Shown in pieces: positions 50,101 to 58,892 of a DNA stretch of 64,000 nucleotides. The first letter of the stretch is position 1; every line of letters starts with the position of its first letter. The notes below the pieces were generated by a model, which was not told the origin of the DNA, did no database searches, and saw nothing but the letters and a program-made list of their open reading frames with translations. The DNA is taken from contig JACJYL010000002.1 of the NCBI GenBank assembly GCA_020636105.1, positions 1 to 64,000 on the forward strand, read 5' to 3'. The stretch comes from Lewinellaceae bacterium. GTDB taxonomy: Bacteria; Bacteroidota; Bacteroidia; Chitinophagales; Saprospiraceae. Made by a program: the position numbers and the translations under genes.

Positions 50101-51057
50101 TTATTTCTTTTTTCTCCTCTTAAGCGTCCTGCGGATAACCCAAAACAATCCTCCTGCGATGATCCAAAATGGCCAGAGGGAAACTACCCCTATCATGAAT
50201 TCCTGTCCGCCACGCCATCCATTGCCCAGGGCCCGGCCCATCCGACTCCAAAAGGTTTCCTTTTTTGCATAAGACTGTTCGAATGTTTCATAAATGGTTA
50301 AAAACAGCGTACTTTCTCCCACCTGGTCTTTCAACACCCGCAATTGACCTTCCATAGACTCCACTTCTTCCACCACCTGGCGCAAATGTTCTTCCACGTC
50401 GAGAATATCCTTAATCGTACGGGCAGTTTTTAAAATATCCCTGTACCGTTCAATGACGGCACGCTTGGAAGCCAGGCGCGTTTCCAGGTCGACGTACTGA
50501 CGGGTGACATTGCGGCTATTGATGGATTTGTTGTCCACATCAACGCCAATGGCCACTGCGGCAGCAATCAGATCGTCCAGTTTTTCGGGGGCAACCCGAA
50601 TCGTCAGCTGATTTTCCACCCGGTAGGAATGCCGTGACTCCTGTTCGCTTTCCACCCTGGCGCCAAAAGTCATCAGCATCTTTTCAAGAGCCACTCTTGC
50701 CGTATCGTATTTTTCCACCTCCATAGTCATCCGGGCGGTGCGGATGATCTTTTGGTTGTCCTTAGCGTTCGTGGAATTGGCTGTTTGTTGAATTCCCTGT
50801 TGCTCGTTTTCGTTGGTGGCCCTGGCACCATCTGTAGAAGAAGATTTGGAAAAATCATAACTGCCGCCTGAAGATGACATCTCTTCAAATTCGCCAGAAA
50901 GGTCTACGTCTGCACCTTCTAATTCCTCATTTGGATTGATGGCTCCCGCTACAGAACTTCCTTTCATGTCATACATTTCAGCACTGGCCTGGTTATCCAT
51001 ACTATTCTGGCAGGAAAGAAATAAAAAAATCAGGGGCAATAAAATCAGCTTTTTCAT
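50101..51057 (-). CDS. DUF4349 lipoprotein
   Basis: 318 residues from the ATG at 51057, which gives a lipoprotein signal (MKKLILLPLIFLFLSCQNS, Cys about 16); the ATG at 51084 would bury it. A ~90-residue low-complexity linker rich in Ser, Asn and Glu follows, then the DUF4349 domain (KIIRTARMTMEVEKYDTARVALEKM...VTRQYVDLETRLASKRAVIERYRDIL...GQLRVLKDQVGESTLFLTIYE) with a central coiled coil. A C-terminal membrane helix (VVSLWPFWIIAGGLFWVI) and a basic tail end it. It may span the periplasm. Function unknown. Confidence 0.92.
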   Translation of the reverse strand: MKKLILLPLIFLFLSCQNSMDNQASAEMYDMKGSSVAGAINPNEELEGADVDLSGEFEEMSSSGGSYDFSKSSSTDGARATNENEQQGIQQTANSTNAKDNQKIIRTARMTMEVEKYDTARVALEKMLMTFGARVESEQESRHSYRVENQLTIRVAPEKLDDLIAAAVAIGVDVDNKSINSRNVTRQYVDLETRLASKRAVIERYRDILKTARTIKDILDVEEHLRQVVEEVESMEGQLRVLKDQVGESTLFLTIYETFEQSYAKKETFWSRMGRALGNGWRGGQEFMIGVVSLWPFWIIAGGLFWVIRRTLKRRKKK

Positions 51058-51158
51058 AAATTTTAAAATTTGGTTACCGTTCATTCAAAAAAAATGAACT
51101 CTGGCGTAATTTAAAATGTTTAACTGTCAAAATGTCATGGATAGGATGCAAAAATGTT

Positions 51159-51166
51159 TACCTTTG
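51159..51166 (+). promoter_or_regulatory. Bacteroidota-type -7 box TACCTTTG
   Basis: TACCTTTG fits TAnnTTTG and lies about 180 bp before miaB. The minisatellite at 51188-51227 would then sit within the transcribed leader. No clear -33 TTG. Confidence 0.4.
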
Positions 51167-51187
51167 CACACAAAATAAGGAAAAAAA

Positions 51188-51227
51188 TTGGTTGCTGGTT
51201 ACTTGTTGCTGGTTACTTGCTGCTTTG
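51188..51227. repeat. Minisatellite GTTGCTGGTTACTT, second locus
   Basis: Two full and one partial copies of the same 14-bp unit found at 18564-18647, here upstream of miaB. Confidence 0.85.
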
Positions 51228-51345
51228 ATTTCGTTTGTTGTGTAGGAGGGTTTGCGAGAGGGATTACAGAACAATGTGAGGCGCCAAATTTATTCTTTAT
51301 ATAACTAATTGAATACCATTGACATAAACTTTTAAATAATTATCA

Positions 51346-52770
51346 ATGTACGACGACAATCCGACATTATCGGGCCTGATCAAGGAGATTGACGAAAGCA
51401 AGCAGGGCGAGGTCTTTTTCAGGGAAGGAAATACGGACGGGAAGAAATTCTACATAGAAAGTTACGGCTGCCAGATGAATTTCAGCGACAGCGAGATCGT
51501 AGCATCTATCCTTGCCGGAGAAGGCTTTGGCCCAACGAGAAATTTGGAGGAGGCAGACCTTATCCTGGTGAATACCTGCTCGATACGCGAAAAAGCGGAA
51601 GAGACCGTACGTAAACGCCTGAGAATATTCGATAAAATTAAACAACAAAGACCCGGCACCCTGGTCGGCGTATTAGGTTGTATGGCAGAACGCCTTAAGG
51701 AGAAATTCCTTGAAGAAGAAAAACTGGTGGACATGGTAATCGGTCCGGATGCTTACCGTGATTTACCCAAACTGATCGCTACGGCAGAAGATGGAGACAA
51801 AGGAGTGAATGTATTCCTTTCCCGTGAAGAAACTTATGCCGATATCAGTCCCTTGCGGCTGGACTCCAACGGCGTGACGGGTTTTATTTCCATCATGCGC
51901 GGTTGTAATAATATGTGTTCTTTTTGTGTGGTTCCTTTTACCCGCGGCCGGGAACGCAGCCGTGATGCTTACAGCATCATTGCCGAAGCTACCGATCTTT
52001 ATGAAAAAGGATATCGGGAGGTGACTTTATTAGGTCAGAATGTAGATTCTTACCTCTGGAAGAATCCAGAAACGGAAGCCGCTGTAAATTTCGCTCAACT
52101 GCTGGAAATGACTGCCTTGGTGCATCCTGACCTCCGGGTTCGCTTTTCGACCTCTCATCCAAAAGACATCACGGATGAGGTGTTGCATACCATGGCGAAA
52201 TACGAAAATATTTGCAATTATATCCATTTACCGGTGCAATCCGGCAACAGCCGGGTACTGGAGTTGATGAACAGAACCTATGACCGTGAATGGTATATGG
52301 AGCGTGTAGCAGCCATCTACCGGATCATGCCGGACTGTGCCATATCTTCTGATATGATCGCTGGCTTTTGCACGGAAACAGAAGAAGAACACCGGGATAC
52401 GCTTTCGATGATGGAATATGCCAATTATAGCATGTCGTATATGTTTTTCTACTCTGAACGCCCGGGCACACTTGCACACCGCAAGCTGGAAGATGATGTT
52501 CCCGAGGAAGTAAAAAAACGCAGACTACAGGAGATCATTCGATTGCAAAACCAAATTTCTTTCCAACACAACAAGGCTGACATTGGAAAGACTTTTAAGG
52601 TCCTGATAGAAGGAACCTCCAGGAAATCCGAGGATGATTTTAAAGGGAGGAATTCACAAAATAAAATGGTTGTTTTTCCTAAAAAGGAAGGTTTAAAACC
52701 AGGGGATTACGCCATGGTGAAGATTCTGGATGCAACAAGCGCCACTTTGAAAGGGGAGATTGCTTTGTAG
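51346..52770 (+). CDS. miaB: tRNA-2-methylthio-N6-dimethylallyladenosine synthase
   Basis: 474 residues. Radical-SAM enzyme that adds a methylthio group to i6A37 of tRNAs reading UNN codons. The N-terminal UPF0004 domain has ESYGCQMNFSDSE, NTCSIREKAEE and GVLGCMAERL, whose three cysteines hold the auxiliary 4Fe-4S cluster. The radical-SAM motif is GCNNMCSFCVVPFTRGRERSR (CxxxCxxC). The C-terminal TRAM domain begins near residue 410 (IGKTFKVLIEGTSRKSEDDFKGRNSQNKMVVFP). Length is normal. In this phylum miaB is commonly followed by a sigma-54 activator and lptE, as here. Confidence 0.98.
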   Translation: MYDDNPTLSGLIKEIDESKQGEVFFREGNTDGKKFYIESYGCQMNFSDSEIVASILAGEGFGPTRNLEEADLILVNTCSIREKAEETVRKRLRIFDKIKQQRPGTLVGVLGCMAERLKEKFLEEEKLVDMVIGPDAYRDLPKLIATAEDGDKGVNVFLSREETYADISPLRLDSNGVTGFISIMRGCNNMCSFCVVPFTRGRERSRDAYSIIAEATDLYEKGYREVTLLGQNVDSYLWKNPETEAAVNFAQLLEMTALVHPDLRVRFSTSHPKDITDEVLHTMAKYENICNYIHLPVQSGNSRVLELMNRTYDREWYMERVAAIYRIMPDCAISSDMIAGFCTETEEEHRDTLSMMEYANYSMSYMFFYSERPGTLAHRKLEDDVPEEVKKRRLQEIIRLQNQISFQHNKADIGKTFKVLIEGTSRKSEDDFKGRNSQNKMVVFPKKEGLKPGDYAMVKILDATSATLKGEIAL

Positions 52771-52821
52771 CCAGTGGACGGTGGGCGACAGCTGACGGAG
52801 AACAGTTTGTCATTTTAAAGC

Positions 52822-52898
52822 GTTCAAATGGAACGCAGCGACATACCGACAAGTCATGTGCGGCACAGGTTCAAAAACCGCAGGTCGGGAGAATTCAA
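52822..52898. repeat. Interspersed intergenic repeat, copy 2
   Basis: Second copy of the element at 14080-14156, with shared CGCAGCGACAT, ACAGGTTC and AGGTCGGGAG blocks in the same order. The middle has diverged, including the palindrome. It lies between miaB and the zinc-ribbon protein gene. Confidence 0.7.
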
Positions 52899-52927
52899 TG
52901 GAGTTAAAAGAATTATCATAGAGGGCT

Positions 52928-53290
52928 ATGGAATTATTTATCAATTGTAAAAATTGCCGGGAAAATTTTCCGATTGCCTCCCCGGCGATCACACGCGGGG
53001 AATTAGAGGATGAATTGGGCAGGTATTTTAAAATTCAATGTTCCAACTGTCTTAGTACAAGGGAGTATCATGTGAATAATATCCGAGCCAGGGCAGGTAG
53101 AAAGCAAATTTTGATTTTTGGATTGAGTATGTTGGGGGTGAGTGCCTTGCTCACCTGGTTGTTTTGGAGCGCGGGAACAGTGATCATCCTTACCGTAATC
53201 CTGCCCATGGTTGCCTTTTCTTATTATTACGCATTGAAATCTACTGCAGCCAACCAGTTCAACAGAATGCTGATCAAGCGGGATAAGTGA
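52928..53290 (+). CDS. Zinc-ribbon membrane protein
   Basis: 120 residues. Two CxxC pairs, CKNC near residue 7 and CSNC near 38, suggest a small zinc ribbon. Two membrane helices follow (ILIFGLSMLGVSALLTWLFW and TVIILTVILPMVAFSYYYAL), ending in a basic tail. No family I can name. It sits between miaB and the sigma-54 activator, interrupting what is usually a tight arrangement, and may have a separate role at the membrane. Confidence 0.78.
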   Translation: MELFINCKNCRENFPIASPAITRGELEDELGRYFKIQCSNCLSTREYHVNNIRARAGRKQILIFGLSMLGVSALLTWLFWSAGTVIILTVILPMVAFSYYYALKSTAANQFNRMLIKRDK

Positions 53291-53458
53291 TGGTTTGAAA
53301 TTGAGTTGATATCCAATGGGTTACCCCTCCTCAGGAGAATCTATTTGGGAGCAGAATAACGAAAAAGAGGAAGAAATAGCCTGGACGGAGTCCATTATTT
53401 AGGAACTATGAAAAAACAAATTGACATTCTTAATCTTGTAAATCACTGGAAATCAGTA

Positions 53459-53503
53459 CTTTTAAACCAGCCTTCCTGCGGAGCTGGCAGGTTGGTTTAA
53501 AAG
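53459..53503. repeat. REP-like hairpin with 14-bp stem
   Basis: CTTTTAAACCAGCC at 53459-53472 pairs with GGTTGGTTTAAAAG at 53490-53503 (one G-U), with CCTTCCTGC...GGCAGG inside. The inner part resembles the palindromes at 22665-22739, so it belongs to the same loose family. Confidence 0.75.
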
Positions 53504-53564
53504 TTAACATTTTCCTTAAGGACTTTGGTGGTGAAATAAAAATTCAATAAATTTATTTGAATTA

Positions 53565-54866
53565 ATGAAGAATTTACAATCCATAAAACAGCGGTACGGA
53601 ATTATCGGCAGATCCCCTTTATTAGATCGTGCGCTCAACACGGCCTTCCGGGTGTCCAATACTGATCTTACCGTGCTGATAACGGGTAAAAGCGGCGTTG
53701 GGAAAGAGGTTTTCTCAAGAATCATCCATGATAACAGCCCGCGAAAACACAATAAATTCATTGCCATCAACTGTGGCGCCATTCCGCCAGGCACTATTAA
53801 TTCAGAGCTTTTTGGTCACGAAAAAGGAGCATTTACCGGGGCCATCAACGAACGAAAAGGATATTTTGAATCTCACAATGGAGGGACTATTTTTCTGGAT
53901 GAGATTGCCGAAATGCCACTCGATACCCAATCTTACCTGTTAAGAATCCTGGAATCCGGCGAATTCATCAGGGTGGGCTCCAATAAAATCCTGCATACCG
54001 ATATTCGAATCATCGCGGCCACCAACGTTGAACTGGAAGAAAAAATAAGAAAAGGAAAATTCCGGGAAGATCTTTTTTATCGCCTGAATATTGTTCCCAT
54101 CAAACTGCCTTCGCTCTCTGAAAGGAGGGAAGACATCTATATGCTGTTCCGGAAATTTGCCATCGACTTTGCAGAAAAGTATCACATTGAACCTTTGCAG
54201 TTAGACGACAACGGCAGGATACTGCTGGAGAACTATTCCTGGCCCGGTAATATCAGGGAGCTCAAAAATATGGTGGAACAATTATCCATTCTTTCCGAAA
54301 ACAGGATAATGGATGTGGATGACCTGTTAAACCTTGCCCCTCATTTAAGAGAGCGCCGGCTTCCCGTCATCGCCGGCGGAGCAGGCAGCGTAAATGATGG
54401 AAATACTTTACAGGAAAGAGAAATCCTCTACAATCTGCTTTTTGATATGAAAGGTGATCTCAATGATCTGAAGACCCTTGTTTTTGAACTCATCAAAGAC
54501 AATGACCTCCAGGTGCCTGACGTTCAAAATCTAAAAAGCCTTAAGGCAGGAACTTTTACCCCAACAAAGGAAGATACGTTTCATTCGCCATCCCGCCAGC
54601 AAAGGCCCGTTCCCGCATCTCGTCATTATGAAGGAGAAGAAGCCGTCGGCGGTCCTGTAAAAGCTGTTATGCTGGAAAAAAACCTCCACGAAGATTATGA
54701 CTCCATGGAGGTGGTGGAAGAAAACCTGTCGCTGGATGATAATACCCGCGAACTCATCAAAAAAGCCTTAAAAAAACATAGCGGACGTAGAAAGGATGCC
54801 GCAAAAGACCTGGGGATTTCTGAAAGGACACTCTACAGGAAGATCAAAGAATATGATATGGAGTGA
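53565..54866 (+). CDS. Sigma-54-dependent Fis-family activator without receiver domain
   Basis: 433 residues. The AAA+ domain begins almost at the N-terminus (IIGRSPLLDRALNTAF). Walker A is GKSGVGKE, the sigma-54 contact loop GAFTGA is intact (HEKGAFTGAINERKG), Walker B is GGTIFLDEI, and the sensor region has RLNIVPIKLPSLSERRED and WPGNIRELKN. A ~110-residue linker of low complexity follows. The last ~45 residues form a Fis-type helix-turn-helix (KKHSGRRKDAAKDLGISERTLYRKIKEY). No N-terminal sensory domain, so control must be through partners or expression level. Its position between miaB and lptE is typical for the phylum; targets may be envelope genes. Confidence 0.95.
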   Translation: MKNLQSIKQRYGIIGRSPLLDRALNTAFRVSNTDLTVLITGKSGVGKEVFSRIIHDNSPRKHNKFIAINCGAIPPGTINSELFGHEKGAFTGAINERKGYFESHNGGTIFLDEIAEMPLDTQSYLLRILESGEFIRVGSNKILHTDIRIIAATNVELEEKIRKGKFREDLFYRLNIVPIKLPSLSERREDIYMLFRKFAIDFAEKYHIEPLQLDDNGRILLENYSWPGNIRELKNMVEQLSILSENRIMDVDDLLNLAPHLRERRLPVIAGGAGSVNDGNTLQEREILYNLLFDMKGDLNDLKTLVFELIKDNDLQVPDVQNLKSLKAGTFTPTKEDTFHSPSRQQRPVPASRHYEGEEAVGGPVKAVMLEKNLHEDYDSMEVVEENLSLDDNTRELIKKALKKHSGRRKDAAKDLGISERTLYRKIKEYDME

Positions 54867-54995
54867 TCGGTACTGGTTTGCTGGTTGCCCCGACACTGCG
54901 TATCGGGATGTCATTTCATTCCACTGGCTGCCGGGTTAGTAATGACTAAAATTTATTGACAAAAATTGAGTTTTTTTTCACACTAAATACTGGTT

Positions 54996-55508
54996 ATGAA
55001 AGGTGTTTTTTTATGGATAGGCTTATTAAGCTGTTTTTTCTTTCAGCATTGTTATAGCTTTCGGGGCATTAGCATCGATCCTGAAACAAAAACCTACTAC
55101 GTCGGGCAATTTAAAAACAATGCCTTTAGTTCCCCTGCTGCCCTTGAAGTAACCATACAGGAGGCCCTGAACAAAAAGATACGTACCGAAACCCGTCTGA
55201 TTTTTAATGATACGCAACCCGACATTTCTTTTGAAGGAAGCCTCGTTGATTACCTGGTCACTTCAGAAGCTCCCAAAGCCGGGGAGTCCACCGCTATAAA
55301 CCGGTTGACGATCCGACTTGCCGTGGATTACATTGTTTTCAATAAAGATGGCTCAGTGAATGAGGATAAGGGCTGGAAAAGCAACTTTTCCTATTTCTAC
55401 GACTTCGACAGCAATATCGACCTTTCCAGTATTGAAGATGAAGCCATTGATGCCATCATTACCCAATTGATGGAAGATATTTTCAACAAGGCTTTTGCGG
55501 ATTGGTAA
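54996..55508 (+). CDS. lptE: LptE family LPS-assembly lipoprotein
   Basis: 170 residues. Lipoprotein signal ending FFFQHC (Cys about 19), followed by YSFRGISIDPETKTYYVGQFKNNA, the recognisable Bacteroidota LptE start. Alternating strands and helices follow (LEVTIQEALNKKIRTETRLIFNDTQPDISFEGSLVDYLVT), ending in a helix (DEAIDAIITQLMEDIFNKAF). LptE plugs the LptD barrel at the outer membrane during LPS insertion. The gene lies about 130 bp after the sigma-54 activator. Confidence 0.92.
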   Translation: MKGVFLWIGLLSCFFFQHCYSFRGISIDPETKTYYVGQFKNNAFSSPAALEVTIQEALNKKIRTETRLIFNDTQPDISFEGSLVDYLVTSEAPKAGESTAINRLTIRLAVDYIVFNKDGSVNEDKGWKSNFSYFYDFDSNIDLSSIEDEAIDAIITQLMEDIFNKAFADW

Positions 55509-55593
55509 ATGCAATAATGCTTGAATGCGGGAATATTGAGATGCAACTTTTTGGAGCATAAAGCAATGACAGAAAAAAATTGTCTGTAGTAAT

Positions 55594-55633
55594 AAAAAAA
55601 GCCCCTCGTTAAGGATAACGAAAGGCTTTTTTT
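55594..55633. terminator. Bidirectional terminator between lptE and tRNA-His
   Basis: AAAAAAAGCC and TCGTTA before about 55611 pair with TAACGA and GGCTTTTTTT up to 55632. It ends both the plus-strand lptE transcript and the minus-strand tRNA. Confidence 0.85.
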
Positions 55634-55638
55634 ATTAG

Positions 55639-55713
55639 GGTGAATAACCGGATTTGAACCGGCGACCTCTGGAACCACAATCCAGCGCTCTAACCAACTG
55701 AGCTATACTCACC
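55639..55713 (-). tRNA. tRNA-His (GTG anticodon)
   Basis: On the minus strand a full cloverleaf is visible: G-1 and acceptor GTGAGTA / TATTCAC with discriminator C73, D-arm TAGCTCAGTTGGTTAGAGC, anticodon stem CTGGA / TCCAG with loop TTGTGGT (anticodon GTG at 55676-55678), and T-arm CCGGTTCAAATCCGG. The encoded extra 5' G opposite C73 is the tRNA-His identity mark. The 3' CCA is not encoded. Confidence 0.97.
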
Positions 55714-55886
55714 AGTTTTGAAAGGCTTTTTTCTGTAAAAAATACCTGCTTTTACCAAAAGCGATGCAAAGATAAAAAAGTTCCATGAAGTATGAAAGAC
55801 CCTTTGCTTAAATTTTTAATTTAAAATAATAATTTAAACAAGACCTAGAGTTATCGGCCATTCCGTAATTTTACAAAAAATTCAAA

Positions 55887-56852
55887 ATGATAGTCATTAC
55901 TGGTGCTGCCGGATTCATTGGTAGCTGTATTGTAAGAAAACTGAACGACGAAGGGTACACAAATCTGATGATCGTCGATGATTTCAGCAGGGCTGATAAA
56001 AACGTAAACTTTGAAACCAAGGTCTTTACGCGGAAGATGGACAGGAAAGAATTTCCTGGGTGGCTGGAAGAAAACCAGAAAGAGGTAGGTTTCGTCTACC
56101 ACATGGGGGCGCGTACCGATACCACGGAAAAAGATAAAGCCATTTTTGATGAATTGAACCTGAATTACACCAAAGCGCTCTGGAATACCTGCACGAAGCA
56201 CAACATCCCATTTGTTTACGCTTCCAGTGCCGCCACTTATGGGTTGGGAGAACACGGGTATGAAGATTCTCACGATATTGTAGGGCAACTTAAACCGCTC
56301 AACCCTTATGGAGACTCCAAAAATGATTTCGACATCTGGGCCCTGAAACAAAAGACCACCCCTCCCCTATGGGTCGGGCTGAAATTCTTTAACGTTTACG
56401 GCCCGAACGAGTACCACAAAGGGCGTATGGCCTCCGTGATCTTTCACACGCTCAACCAGATCAACGCCACTGGCAGTATGAAACTCTTCCGCTCCCATCG
56501 GCCCGATTTCGAAAACGGACATCAGAGCCGGGATTTTGTCTATATCAAGGATGTAGTGGATGTATGTTATTTTTTCTACCTGAACCGCCCCCAAAACGGA
56601 CTATTTAACCTGGGCACTGGTAAAGCCAGAACCTTCCTGGACCTTGCAAAAAACACTTTTTTCGCCATGGGACTCGACCCCGACATCTCCTTTGTCGATA
56701 CGCCGGAAGATATCCGGGAAACCTACCAGTATTTCACTGAGGCCAATATGGAAAAACTCAGGAAAGCAGGATACGATAAGCCTTTTTATTCCCTCGAGGA
56801 AGGCATAAAGGATTATGTACAACAATATTTGTTGGAAGAGAAAATCTGGTAA
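55887..56852 (+). CDS. hldD: ADP-L-glycero-D-manno-heptose-6-epimerase
   Basis: 321 residues. SDR-family sugar-nucleotide epimerase making ADP-L-glycero-D-manno-heptose for the LPS inner core. NAD(P) motif GAAGFIGS near residue 6, YASSAATYG with the active-site Ser/Thr region, YGDSKNDFD with catalytic Tyr and Lys, and KFFNVYGPNEYHKGRMASV, which is characteristic of HldD/RfaD. The distinctive FRSHRPDFENGHQSRDFVYIKDVVDV block also fits. It lies two genes from lptE, another LPS function, though separated by tRNA-His. It converges closely (24 bp) with the next gene. Confidence 0.95.
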   Translation: MIVITGAAGFIGSCIVRKLNDEGYTNLMIVDDFSRADKNVNFETKVFTRKMDRKEFPGWLEENQKEVGFVYHMGARTDTTEKDKAIFDELNLNYTKALWNTCTKHNIPFVYASSAATYGLGEHGYEDSHDIVGQLKPLNPYGDSKNDFDIWALKQKTTPPLWVGLKFFNVYGPNEYHKGRMASVIFHTLNQINATGSMKLFRSHRPDFENGHQSRDFVYIKDVVDVCYFFYLNRPQNGLFNLGTGKARTFLDLAKNTFFAMGLDPDISFVDTPEDIRETYQYFTEANMEKLRKAGYDKPFYSLEEGIKDYVQQYLLEEKIW

Positions 56853-56876
56853 TATTCCCCGATTAAAGGAACATTA

Positions 56877-57317
56877 TCATTGCCTGACACTACTCAGCCC
56901 TATGTAATAGATCAGTTCCCAATCCTCCCCGGGTCTTTTGGCGAATCGCCTCATCATGCCCAGGCCTACCTGCTCGTTGATCAGAGTCTCCTCCACCATA
57001 TTGTCCGTCAGCCAGGAGTATTTAACCACAAATCCACTTCTTGCAGGATCGATTTCTTTGTGCATCAACCATTTGTCTTCCTGCCACATGAACTGGCCGT
57101 TAGGTAAAGTATCACCGGCACTGGCCTTGTCTGGCCGGCCATCCAGTGGAAAGGTTATGTGGGTCACCTGGAACAAACTGTCTCTTAAAAATTTTTTCCG
57201 GAAAGTGAGGAATTCCTCTTCGGCGGTAAGTTCGTCTCCATGATTGTTCTTTGACCGATCATTCTGGCAGGCCAGCAAAAAGAAGGCCCCGAAAAGGATA
57301 AGCATATATGGTTTCAT
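56877..57317 (-). CDS. Hypothetical lipoprotein, DUF4348-like
   Basis: 146 residues. Lipoprotein signal MKPYMLILFGAFFLLAC (Cys 17). The mature domain (FLTFRKKFLRDSLFQVTHITFPLDG...WQEDKWLMHK...VKYSWLTDNMVEETLINEQVGLGMMRRF) resembles the DUF4348 pattern of a W/F-rich periplasmic domain; this match is from memory and uncertain. It ends 24 bp from hldD on the opposite strand. Function unknown. Confidence 0.82.
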   Translation of the reverse strand: MKPYMLILFGAFFLLACQNDRSKNNHGDELTAEEEFLTFRKKFLRDSLFQVTHITFPLDGRPDKASAGDTLPNGQFMWQEDKWLMHKEIDPARSGFVVKYSWLTDNMVEETLINEQVGLGMMRRFAKRPGEDWELIYYIGLSSVRQ

Positions 57318-57400
57318 TAGTATAAAAATTTATTAATCTTTTATGCTTGAGGTTTTTGCAAATTCTTCTAAAAACCCTAGAAATAGCCCCGTATCCGAAC

Positions 57401-58597
57401 TTATTCAATGCGCCCCAATAGGGCCATATAAAACCCGTCGCAATGTTCCCCGGGGTGTATCGTCTGTTCTTTTTTTAGTTCAAATTTACCTGGGTGCCTT
57501 GTCAAAAAATGACGAACCTGCTCCTCATTTTCAGAAGGAAAGATGCTGCAGGTAGCATAAACCATTTTGCCCCCGACTTTTACCATTCCGGAATACCGGT
57601 CCAGAATTTCCACCTGGGTCTTACGGACTTCTTCTAATTTTTTGGCCGAGAGCTTCCATTTGGCGTCAGGCTTCCGTTTTAAAACCCCTGTTCCCGTACA
57701 AGGTACATCTAGCAAAAGTCGGTCGGCCGAATCATAAAGCCCTTCGACGATCTCTTTTGAAATCAGGTGGGAGTGAATAATGGAAACTCCGTTCCTGGTC
57801 GTACGTTTTTTAAGTTCTTTTAGTTTATCCCGCTGAACATCCAATGCGATTATTTCCCCTTTATTCTCCATCAAGGCTGCCAGATGCAGCGTTTTTCCCC
57901 CCGCTCCTGCGCAGGCATCCACTACTTTCATCCCGGGCTGTACCTCCAAAAAAGGAGCGATCTGCTGGGAACCGAAATCCTGAACTTCAAAAAGCCCCTG
58001 TCGAAAAGATTTCAGGGTGCCCAGTTTCCTTCTCTTTTCTAAAACAAGGGCCTCCTCCCCTATTGACCGGGCTTCCACTTCTTCCTTTTTCAACTGCACC
58101 AAAAGGTCTTTGGCATTGGTCTTCAATGTATTGGCCCGCAGGATCAGCGGAGCATTTTCGTTCAGGGTATGGAGGATTTTCGTCCATAATTCGTCCCCCA
58201 GTTCAGCAGCAGCCTGTTCATCCAGCCATTCCGGGATGGAGGCCGCAATGCTCCTTTTTTCTTCTAATAGGCCAAAACGTTCCAAAATTTTATCCGCCTC
58301 CAAATCCTTAAATTCTTCCCACGGGGGCAAACTTTTTTGTTGGATAATTTGAAGAATCCCGAACAACCTCCACCAGTCTTTTTCTGACTCCGGTTCCCCC
58401 CCGCTTATCTCATACAACAAACGATACCAACGGATGATCTCGTATATACTCTCCGCAATAAAACGACGATCACGGCTTCCCCATCGGCTGTCCGATTTGA
58501 GCATTTGTTCTACTACCGTTCCTGCATGTTCTCCCTCCTGAAATATACTTTGCAGGGCCTTTACAACGGACTGGATTAAATTTGGGTAATACCTCAT
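57401..58597 (-). CDS. RsmB-like rRNA cytosine-C5 methyltransferase
   Basis: 398 residues. An N-terminal NusB-like helical region (to about 150) precedes the class I methyltransferase domain. VVDACAGAGGKTLHLAALM binds SAM, LLLDVPCTGTGVLKRKPD carries the catalytic-side Cys, and ATCSIFPSENEEQV carries the second Cys (NOL1/NOP2/Sun signature). RsmB methylates C967 of 16S rRNA in E. coli. Other family members (RsmF, NSUN types) are possible, but the NusB-like front supports RsmB. Single gene. Confidence 0.93.
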   Translation of the reverse strand: MRYYPNLIQSVVKALQSIFQEGEHAGTVVEQMLKSDSRWGSRDRRFIAESIYEIIRWYRLLYEISGGEPESEKDWWRLFGILQIIQQKSLPPWEEFKDLEADKILERFGLLEEKRSIAASIPEWLDEQAAAELGDELWTKILHTLNENAPLILRANTLKTNAKDLLVQLKKEEVEARSIGEEALVLEKRRKLGTLKSFRQGLFEVQDFGSQQIAPFLEVQPGMKVVDACAGAGGKTLHLAALMENKGEIIALDVQRDKLKELKKRTTRNGVSIIHSHLISKEIVEGLYDSADRLLLDVPCTGTGVLKRKPDAKWKLSAKKLEEVRKTQVEILDRYSGMVKVGGKMVYATCSIFPSENEEQVRHFLTRHPGKFELKKEQTIHPGEHCDGFYMALLGRIE

Positions 58598-58892
58598 TTT
58601 ATGTTTTAGATCGGAATGTTGTGTTATTTAATTTTTACGGTTCAAAACTAATAAAAGAATAGAGAATAGTGAGAATTGTGTTTCAATTTACCCGTTTGGA
58701 AGAGCATATTATTTTTTTAAGCCCGGATAAATAGCAGGATATTTTTTAAAAATTTTATACTGCTCCTATCAGATAATATCATTTTTATTATTGAATTTAT
58801 CCCAATTATTAAACAGAAATTAGGATTTATCTCTTATCTATGAGGTTGTTAATAATTTATCCCCGTAATCCTAACCTAAAAATGCTATTAAA

